Part shown: in pieces, positions 55,601 through 64,000 of the stretch
How positions within the stretch are numbered: position 1 is the first letter of the stretch
Layout: each line of letters begins with the position of its first letter
From: Nissolia schottii
Taxonomy: Eukaryota; Streptophyta; Magnoliopsida; Fabales; Fabaceae
DNA: 64,000 nucleotides
Reading direction: 5' to 3'
Assembly (NCBI GenBank): GCA_003254905.1
Contig: QANU01010009.1
Coordinates: 1,507-65,506 of the forward strand
Notes under the pieces: generated by a model
The model's database searches: none
The model's input: only the letters and a program-made list of their open reading frames with translations
Told to the model about the DNA's origin: nothing
Made by a program: the position numbers and the translations under genes

Positions 55601-58600
55601 TACAAGCAACTCATACAACGCTGTTGAACTTGTTATCTTCTTCTCCTACTCCAAATTGGTTAGAGCATAGTTTAGATTTTGATGAGCTTGCACAATGAAT
55701 GAATAATGTTCATTGCTTCCATAACACTTTCTGAGGTATATATATAGTTGAGGAAGTAAAGAGTTATGATCCTATTTTGTATATGTTTAAGCTTCTTTTT
55801 GGTTGAATTGAATAATATATGGTCTGAGTATAACTCTGCATGAATCAATCGATGGTTGCTCTTAGTGATGCGCTTATTTTTAAATAATGTAAGCAATGAT
55901 TTTCCTAATGATTTTGAAATGGGAGTAACAATTAAGTGTGAAATCTAAAATGAAACTTGCGATAGTTTATTGTGGTGGGTGGGAGAATGAGAGAAGGAGC
56001 GTGGAGAATGAGAGATTGACATTTACAATAATAAGTTAATAAGATGGCGTCCCAAGAGTATAAACTTTACGTTAGAATTGATATATTATAACAAATAATA
56101 GATTTATATATTATAATAAATATGTCGCACCACTCGAGGAAAAAGACACTTCCAACCATGATTTTATGACTAAGATCTATCTCCTTCAAAAATAGATTTA
56201 TATCTTCTTTTATTTATTAAGTTTATTAATCATATTTAGTTTTCCTAAAGTTACGCATTTTTTACATACACATTTGCATGTTATAGATACAACTGAATTT
56301 CACTTGCTAATTAGTGATGAAAATGTCACTATCCGTTGTTGCATAGGCATTCTGTTGGAAGACCTGCCCCCTCAGCATCTTTTGATTTGAAGCCTTCAGC
56401 TTTTGATCCTAAGGAGAAAGTGTGGACAAGATTTCCTCCTGAAGGATCCAAATATACTCCTCCTCATCCTTCCAGTGAGTTCAAATGGAAGGACTATTGC
56501 CCGGTAGTTTTTAGGTCAGCCTTGTTAATACTTAGTCTCTAATAATTTCTACTAGGTTTTTTGTTAATTATTTTTTACATCAAAACATTATCACCTGAAT
56601 ACACTCCATTTAGAAAAATTCTTAATTGCACTAAGAGTAAGAGAAAAGTTTTACTTTATATTGTTCAATCATATGACAGATCAATTTTGTGATTCATCAT
56701 TATCTCTCATTTATGTTACACTTACAATACAATTGGTGACGTGTAGAGTGCGTAATAAATGATAAATAGCAAAACATTTTTCTTTTGATTTCGATGCATT
56801 TAGGAACTTTTCCTCCATCTAACATAAACAATCAATGTAAGATTGATGTTGCCCCTTCTGTTTTACTAAGGCAACTAGTTTTTCTCTAGCCATTTTGTGT
56901 GTAGTAAGGATTTTTCCATGTAATCATAAATCAATTTGCACATGAAACTCTGTCCTAATCAGGACTCTTAGGAAGCTATTCAAGGTGGATGCAGCTGATT
57001 ATATGATATCTATATGTGGGAATGAAGCCCTCCGTGAACTTTCCTCTCCAGGAAAAAGTGGCAGCTTCTTTTACTTGACCAATGATGATCGTTACATGAT
57101 CAAGACGATGAAGAAAGCAGAAGCAAAAGTGAGTGTGTGTAATGATTACCTTGCCCTCTCTTTTGAAGCTGTGTTATAAAATCTCAAGGCAGTAATGCTT
57201 GATTTCTGTTGCAGGCTCTGTTGAGAATGCTTCCAGCTTATTATAATCATTTTCGAGCATTTGAAAATGCTCTACTGACAAAGTTTTATGGCCTACATTG
57301 TGTAAAACTAAATGGACCTGCTCAAAAGAAGGTATAGTTATAGCATCATGGAAATTGCTAGCTTCATGATCCTTTTTCTCTTCTTTAATTTTGTAGTGTT
57401 TGTATTTTACTAATTGGTAAAATCTGCAAAGTTGATGGAACGACTTAAATATGCATATTTCAATCTTTTTAGCATGCACATTTGGATTTGCAGGTTCGGT
57501 TTATCATAATGGGTAACCTCTTTCGTTCTGAGTACACTATTCATAGACGCTTTGATTTGAAGGGTTCTTCACTTGGCCGTATGACAGATAAGCCCGACAC
57601 AGAGATTAGTGAAACCACTATCCTTAAAGACCTTGATCTAAACTTTATATTCCGATTGCAAAGAGCTTGGTTTCAAGAATTTAACAGGTGATGAAATATT
57701 TCAGTACCCAAACTTGTGTATGATCAGATGCTTATTCTTTTTTTTTTTTTTGTGTGTTTTTTTTTTGCTAAGTTGAACAACATGAATCCAAATATTTGTA
57801 CTTTTGTTTTTTCAGTACATGAGAAATTCTCGTATGCCTCGTGGAGTTTAATGCGTAGTCTATGAACATTATTATCCATTGATTACAACTTATATTATTT
57901 GTTACCTCTAGTTAAAAGTGTGTAATTTTAACTAGAATCATATTTAAACTAACTAACTTAGAGAGTTAGAGTTAGTTACATTAGTTAGCTTTCACTTATG
58001 TTTGTTAGACAGCTAAGCAGTTAGTTTGTTAAACAACTAGGTAGTTAGTTAGTCTTATAGTGACTTTAGCTTCAAGCTTCAGAATGTATATATAAGGTCA
58101 TATTGTATAGAACTAATTTTTACATGAATGAAAATTCAGTTCACATCATCTATGCTTCAAGCTCCAGCTATGGCTGCAGTAACAGAGTTCTGCTGTAACT
58201 CTGCTGAATCTTCACTCTTCTATAGTTTTTACATGGTATCTAGAGCCTCTCGATGCTGAACCTTATTCTCTCATTCTTTCAATTTTTTCTTTGCACATCT
58301 ACAAGCTCTAATCCCTCAAAATCTTGGAATCTCAAGCATTGTATTTATGCTTTGAGAATTCTTGGAGGTTTCCATTGGAAAGGAGTAATTCATCAAGAAA
58401 TCTCGATTTCTTATTGTTATTGCAGGATTCTTTGATGGTTTCGCATAAGATGAATTTGCAGAGGTGTCTCATTTCTCATAATTTTTGATTGCTTGCTGAT
58501 TAATCAAGCTTTCAGTTTCCTTCAATTTCTGGAACTATGATTATTTATTACACAATCAAGATACCTCACCTTGATACTTTGTTCCTTTCTATAACATTGT

Positions 58601-61600
58601 GTTTTTTTTTTATTCCTTGATTTAAGCTTTGATCATGGCTGATATTAACCCATTTTCTGATCCAGCTCGTGATCCACTATCTCCTTATTACTTGCATCCT
58701 AGTAAAAATCCTGGAGTTGCACTCGTCATCCAGGTCTTGAATGAAAAATATTACCATCACTAGGCTCGGTCCATGCATTTAGCATTGAAAGGAAAGAACA
58801 AGTTTCAGTTTGTTGATGGCCGAATCACTCAACCTGATGAGGATGATCCATTATTTTCTGCATGGGATTGGTGCAATACCTTTGTTCTTGGTTGGATCAC
58901 AAATTCCCTGTCATCTAAAATCATGAGCAGCATCATTTGGATTGAAAATACTATAGATCTTTGGAAAGATCTCAAGAGAAGTTATCATCAAGGAAACTTG
59001 TGTAGAATCGTTGAACTTCAGGAACTCATCTTCTCCCTTCACCAAGGTGATTCTCCAATTACTTCTTATTACTCTCTATTGAAGACTTATTGGGATGAAT
59101 TAGAAAATTTTAGGCTTATACCTATATGCTATTGCCCTGCAAGATGCACATGTGGCCTTGGTACTGTTAGAGAATACAGGGAACATGACTATGTCATTAG
59201 ATTCTAAGAGGCTTGAATGAACAATTTAGCAATGTGAGATCTCATATTATGTCTATTAAACCTATACCTAACATCAACAAAGTTCTTTCGCTTTTACTTC
59301 AACAAGAACGCCAATTCCATATGGATTCTGATGAATCTAGGACTCTAGTTGCTGTTATCACGCCCGGTGACAAGCATTTTGTAGACTCAAGGGGCAGGTA
59401 AAAAATTCAGTCCTCTAAGCCTCCTCCTAGAGGTAGAAGTCCTTCATATTACTCTAAGCATTGTACCAATTGTGAGGTATAGGGCAATTGGAGCATGAAT
59501 GTTTCAAAAAGATTGGTTATCCACCTCACATGCAGAAGAAGCATAAGAATAAAATAGCAAACATGTCATTGCTGCTGTAGATGCTGACAATGATGATACC
59601 TTCAACATTGTTTCTCAGAAGGAAATTGGTAATAGATTCAACTTCTCTTTTACTCCGGATTAATACAAAGCCTCGCTTGCCTTAATTCAACATCATGAGC
59701 CATATTCCCATGTAGCCAACCAAGTCAACCTTCATGAGACTCACCAACTTACTACCACAGGTATCTCATTTTTGTTAGCATGTCACAAATCAAACCTTGC
59801 ATCTTCGATTTTGGATACCGATGCAACTGGTCATGTATCACATTCTTTGCATTCATTCCATTATTTTAGAAAAATTAAACCAGTTTTTCTAAAACTACCT
59901 TATGGCAGCCAAACTTCCACCAACATAGCAGGCAATGTTTCTTTCTCTAAACATCTTTTTCTCACAAATGTATTGTACATTCCTTTCTTACCTTTAATCT
60001 CATATCTGTCTCCAAATTGACTGCATCTTTACAATGTAAATTGTCTTTCATTAAAAAATTATGTGAGATATAGGACATGCAATCTATGAGGATGATTGGT
60101 GTAGTTAGTTCAAGAAAAGGTCATACTCCCTGGATTCTGCTGCTGTAGGAGTACCAACCTTGCACACCATCAACATCTTTGTCACCAATAATACTCACTT
60201 ATGGCAACTTAGACTAGGGCACCCTTCCTATGGGAAACTAGATAAGTTGTAAAATACATTTCCTTTTCTCAAATGTATTCCTTCTATAAATAATCCTTGT
60301 GACTCATGTTACTTTGCTTAGCAAAAAAGATTACCATTTCCATATAGTGTATCCCATTTTGATTGTGCTTTTGCAATGATACATATTCATACATGGGGAC
60401 CCGTTGTTGTTCCTTCCATTTTTGGTTTCAAATATTTCCTCACCATAGTTGATGATAAAACGAGATTCACATGGGCATATTTTATGAACAAAAAAAATGA
60501 AGCTGCTGGTTTAGTGCAGAATTTTGTAGTTCTAATTGAAAATCAATTTCAAGCCAAAGTGAAATGCATTAGGACTGACAATGGCCCTGAATTTCACCTT
60601 CATTCTTTTGTCAATTCCAAAGGCATCCTTTAACACACCACTTGTGTAGAAACACCACAACAAAATGGAATTATAGAAAGGAAACACCAACATGTCCTAT
60701 AGTTGTTGCTAGGGCCCTCATATTTCACTCAAACTTACCTCAATGTTTTTGGCATTATATTGTTGCTCACTCCATTCACCTAATAAATAGGCTTCCTAGC
60801 TCCTTTCTAAATGGCATCACTCTTTTTGAAGCACTTTATCACATCAAACCCGATTTGCAAAACCTTAGAGTTTTTGGATGCTTGGCTTATGCTACCACAC
60901 TCTAAAAGTATAGAACCAAACTCCAACTTAGAGCAAGAAAATGTACGCTTTTGGGATACAAATAAGGTACCAAAAGATACCTCCTATTTGACCTTGCATC
61001 CAAAGAAATCCTAATATCTAGGAATGTTCAATTCTATGAGCATCACTTCCCTCATATCACTACTACCATACCTGCCACTCCTTCTCCTACATTCCCCACA
61101 ATATCTTCCCTTCCATTACCTTCTCCATACACCTTGGATCCATTTGCTGATCTAGCTTCAGCTTCCTTGCCTGCTGCATAGACAGATTCACCACAACAAC
61201 ACATAAATTAGCCTGCACTGAATTCCTCACCACGTACTGTACCTCATCCTTCATTATCCTCACCCTTACATAATCATACCACACCTCAACCTTCAAATTC
61301 TGCACAACCCCCTGCTCCAATTACCATCAGAAAGTCACACAGATTGAAGAAGCCCCCCACTTACTTACAGGATTATCATTGTGCCTTGTTTGCATCCCTA
61401 GCTACCTACACCAATCCATCCATCAAGTACCCTATTTCTAATTAGTTCTCCTATAATTCCTTATCTGCATCACATAAGAATTTTTCTTTAGCCATTTCTT
61501 CCATATCTGAATCTACCACATACAAAGAATATTAGCAAAAGGCAATCAAGGCTGAACTATTGGCTCTAGAGAGTAATTGTACCTGGAATTTAACTAAGTT

Positions 61601-63822
61601 ACCTCCTAAAAAGAAGGTCATTGGTGGCAAATGGATTTTTAAGGTCAAGTTGAATCCTGATGGAAGCATTGAGAGACACAAGGCAAGTCTTGTTGCTAAA
61701 GGATTTGCTCAAACCTATGACATTGATTACTCAAAGACCCTTAGCCCTGTGGTCAAGATGACAACAATTCGGTTATTACTGGCTATTACTGCAGAAAAGA
61801 ATTGGCACTTAAATCAGCTTGATGTAAACACTACTTTTCTTCATAGAGACTTAGTGAAAGAGGTTTACATGATGATACCACATGGTCTAGAGGTTTTTAA
61901 TTCAAAACTGGTATGCAAGCTGCATAAGTCCCTCTATGGACTTAAACAAGTCAGTCGACAATGGCATGTTAAACTTATAACAATCTTAATCAATCATGGG
62001 TATACTCCATCAAAGGTTGATTATTCCTTGTTTACTAAGAAGAATTCCCAAGGTTTCACTTCTATCTTAGTCTATGTTGATGACTTGGTTTTGGCTAGTG
62101 ATAACCTTAATGAGATTAAATTTGTCAAGAAATTGATTGATAATCTTTTTAAAATCAAGGATATCGGGCACTGAAATTCTTCCTTGGTATGGTGGTAGCA
62201 CGATCTCATTCAAGCATACATCTGTACTAGTGAAAATATGCCTTAGATTTGATCCAAAACTGTAGATTACTTGCTTCAAAAACTGTCTCAACACCAATGG
62301 ATTATCATAGTAATCTCAATAGAAATTCTGGTGAACCTCTTCAAGATGTTTCTACATATAGGTGCCTAATACATCGGTTGTTGTACCTCACAAACACAAG
62401 ACTAGATATTTGCTTTGCTTTGAGCAAACCAAGTCAATTTCTAGATTGTGCCACCAATCACATCTTCAAGCGACTCATCAGGTTGTCAAATATCTGAAGA
62501 ATTCCCTAGCTATTGGCCTCCATTTTTCTGCAACATCTGATCTCAAAATCAAAGGATACTCAAACTCTGATTGGGGAGCATGCTTAGACACAAGAAAATC
62601 AGTCACTGCTTTTGCTTTTACCTTTGTACCTCTTTGATTTCATGGAAAAGTAAAAAAAAAAAATAGTTTCTAAGTCCTCATCAGAAGCTGAATACAGGGC
62701 ACCTGGCCAAGGAACTTGTGAAGCTCAATGGCTACTCTACCTGATGAATGATGTTGGATTTCCAGAGCATCAACCAATTATGCTTTAATGTGATAATCAA
62801 TTAGCAATCCAATTGGCCTCTTATCCGGTTATGCATGCAAGAACAAAGCATATAGAAATTAATCGCCACCTCATTTGTGACAAGTTGCAATCGGGCATCA
62901 TCCAAATTCATCCTATATCCACAAAGATGCAAGTGGCTGAATCCTTATAAAGCCTTTAGCTCCTAGTCCATTTTAGAGTATGGTTGTCAAGCTTGGATTG
63001 TTTTCCATTCACTTTCCCAATCCAGCTTGCAGGGGGTGTTGTAATCTCTAGTTAAATGTGTGTAATTTAAACTAGAATCATATTTAAACTAAGTAGCTTA
63101 GAGAGTTAGAGTTAGTTACATTAGTTAGCTTTCAGTTATGTTTGTTAGGCTGCTAGGTAGTTAGTTAGTCTTATAGTGACTTGAGTTGCAAGCTTCTGAC
63201 TGTATAGAATTAACTTTTGCATAAATGAAAATTCAATTCACATCATCTATGCTTCAAGCTCCAGCTATGGCTACAATAACAGAGTTCTACTGCAACTCTG
63301 TTTAATCTTCAATTCCGCTCCTATAGTTTTTACAGTATTTAAAAAGTATATAATATATTTGGTAGTTCTGTTAGAACAAGAATTAAATCTGATCTAACGG
63401 TATGCAAGAGCTTTTAATTTCTTTTCTTTTGTATTTGATGCCTATCAAAAAACGATAAGCACCTGAAGCATATGTGTATTTGCAATCTCAGGCAAATTGA
63501 TAGGGATTGCGAGCTTTTGGAACAAGAAGGTATTATGGACTATAGTCTGCTGGTTGGTATTCATTTCAAAGACATATCAACAGATGGAGATCTTATTCCC
63601 GCAGGATCACGGACGCCTGCTGGTACTATTCTTATCCTTTATGTGACTGAAGTACTTTAAACCATTAATTGTCATACCTAAGTTCTGAGCAACTGAAAGC
63701 AGTCTTTTTTTGTTTTGTTTTGTTTTATTATTATTATTTTTAATCTTAGATGACTCAGAGACTGAAGCAACTCCCCGTATTTCAAGAGCTGACATGGATC
63801 AACTACTTCTAGATCCTTCCAG
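52617..63822 (+). CDS. PIP5K: Phosphatidylinositol-4-phosphate 5-kinase (MORN type), 3' end outside window
   Basis: The enzyme phosphorylates PI4P on the 5-OH to make PI(4,5)P2, mainly at the plasma membrane. Exons: 52617-53248, 53500-53988, 56347-56514, 56963-57128, 57215-57331, 57494-57687, 63492-63622, 63750-63822 (continues). Phases fit throughout, giving at least 656 residues. The start [20 protein letters not shown] matches plant subfamily B PIP5Ks (Arabidopsis PIP5K4-6 type). About eight MORN repeats follow ([17 protein letters not shown], etc.), then the linker [16 protein letters not shown]. The kinase domain has [20 protein letters not shown] (G-loop), [20 protein letters not shown] and [12 protein letters not shown]. 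The activation loop lies outside the window. A solo LTR interrupts the MORN exon, and a 5.4-kb copia fills the intron 57688-63491. Confidence 0.92.
53249..53499 (+). other. PIP5K: LTR-derived intron in PIP5K MORN exon
   Basis: The donor CCG|GTACGG and acceptor TTCTTAACAG|GTAT bracket the inserted LTR. Splicing rejoins AAC CG|G TAT GAT GGG (NRYDG), the uninterrupted MORN sequence. Unspliced, a TAA follows almost at once (codons GGT TAA). A pyrimidine-leaning end and branch-like TTAAC motifs (53471-53475 and 53477-53481) favour recognition. Whether the plant splices it is not visible from DNA. Confidence 0.7.
53253..53498 (-). mobile_element. Solo LTR inserted in PIP5K coding exon
   Basis: 246 bp of AT-rich sequence sit in a GC-rich exon. 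The flanks are GGTAC (53248-53252) and GGTAT (53499-53503), a 5-bp target duplication with one change. On the minus strand it starts TGTTAAGAAT, has a TATA box CTTATAAATAGGC, and ends ATGTTTAACC, where the expected ...AACA has one altered base. Size and plan fit a copia solo LTR. Confidence 0.7.
53989..56346 (+). other. PIP5K: PIP5K intron (2.36 kb)
   Basis: The donor CAG|GTACGT at 53988/53989 and acceptor ATAG|GCAT at 56346/56347 join codon AG|G. The intron is AT-rich with no recognised element. Confidence 0.75.
58635..59210 (+). pseudogene. Copia gag, broken
   Basis: It starts [13 protein letters not shown] with the copia N-terminal motif ([15 protein letters not shown]). A TAG replaces the expected Trp codon before ARSMHLAL (about 58763). 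The gag core continues ([46 protein letters not shown]) and stops at 59205-59207, just before the expected end. Another piece at 59213-59401 has the '[20 protein letters not shown]' segment in a shifted frame. Confidence 0.8.
59760..60020 (+). pseudogene. Copia protease region, broken
   Basis: [19 protein letters not shown] is the copia protease active site region, with the D-T-G triad changed to D-T-D. It is followed by the usual LTNVLYIP segment. A degenerate CCHC knuckle lies upstream near 59460-59515. Confidence 0.65.
60240..61075 (+). pseudogene. Copia integrase, broken
   Basis: GAG-pre-integrase remains precede a core with [17 protein letters not shown] and IRTDNGPEF, then [19 protein letters not shown]. 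These carry the first two acidic catalytic residues and the third (E of ERKH) across a stop at about 60631. The SH3-like end ([16 protein letters not shown], then [14 protein letters not shown]) is also split by stops. Confidence 0.8.
61540..62980 (+). pseudogene. Copia reverse transcriptase and RNase H, broken
   Basis: The RT is open from 61560 to 62174: [53 protein letters not shown] and the catalytic YVDDLVLAS (F-L-H-G changed to F-L-H-R). A stop at 62172 and frameshifts break the connection to RNase H, whose end ([17 protein letters not shown]) is near 62835-62890. Confidence 0.82.
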
Positions 63823-64000
63823 GTCACATTTCCTTTTGAAACATTAACACATTGTTTTAACATAAATAAAAAGTTTACTATTTGATCTCAATAAGAATAT
63901 GCACATTTTTTGTTCAGTGGAATTCGTTTCATTGCATAAAAGGAGAATATGGTTCATCTAATCTACACTAAACAACACGAAGTTATAGAAAAACAATACA

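Larger units (their letters stand above)
57900..63334 (+). mobile_element. Full-length decayed Ty1/copia element in PIP5K intron
   Basis: A 5435-bp element in the same orientation as the gene. The 5' LTR is 57900-58233 and the 3' LTR 63037-63334, both ending CTATAGTTTTTACA. The PBS TGGTATCTAGAGC follows the 5' LTR, and a GCAGGGGG polypurine tract precedes the 3' LTR. Flanks TTATT (57895-57899) and GTATT (63335-63339) are a target duplication with one mismatch. Coding domains run gag, protease, integrase, RT, RNase H in copia order, with many stops and frameshifts. The LTRs differ by a 30-40-bp length change and substitutions, so it is not recent. Confidence 0.9.

Overview
The window is plant nuclear DNA. 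It has long introns, GT-AG splicing, plant-type gene families, several layers of nested LTR retrotransposons, and CACTA, Mutator and PIF-type debris. The style of the repeats (Athila-like LTRs starting TGATAAGTGCC, 'agtccctga' repeats) suggests a legume, possibly the bean/cowpea group. That is an impression from memory, not a database result. A 79-base N gap (29264-29342) and a lone N (33986) show it is part of a scaffold.

Layout. (1) 1-21341 is a nest of retroelements, mostly on the minus strand. A Ty3/gypsy (Tekay-like) element has a decayed gag-pol at about 1300-4567 and a long 5' LTR (4568-10987). That LTR is itself broken by two Athila-like solo LTRs with perfect 5-bp target duplications. 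Beyond it lies an older Ty1/copia element in pieces (10988-11627, 12946-13163, 20523-21341). A 7.36-kb Athila-like element (13164-20522, target duplication ATAGA) sits inside the copia gag. The Athila-like element codes only for Gag and protease and carries an almost complete tRNA-Asp sequence beside its 5' LTR. (2) 21735-26770 is a prefoldin subunit 2 gene (minus) with a probable 4.4-kb 5'-UTR intron full of repeats. (3) 26955-30180 holds a FAR1/MULE-type pseudogene, a duplicated 0.7-kb segment flanking the gap, and a Mutator-type MITE. (4) 30311-35567 is an AVT1-type amino-acid transporter gene (minus). Twelve exons can be joined into an exact 545-codon frame, and one intron has U12-type signals. 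(5) 36500-52500 is repeat-rich intergenic DNA: a CACTA element, a PIF-like MITE, a PIF transposase fragment and an LTR relic. (6) 52617 to the right edge is a phosphatidylinositol-4-phosphate 5-kinase gene (plus, 3' end outside the window). A 246-bp solo LTR splits its MORN-repeat exon, and a full-length decayed copia element fills one intron.

Three genes look functional: prefoldin 2 (cytosolic chaperone), AVT1-like transporter (probably vacuolar membrane) and PIP5K (PI(4,5)P2 synthesis at the plasma membrane). They have no obvious shared pathway.

Most notable observations: the solo LTR in PIP5K brings its own splice sites, so splicing would restore the pre-insertion reading frame exactly; a probable U12 intron in the transporter; a tRNA primer apparently copied into a retroelement; and arrays of the interrupted palindrome CGCT-N-AGCG in two otherwise different LTR families, next to the TATA box in one of them.
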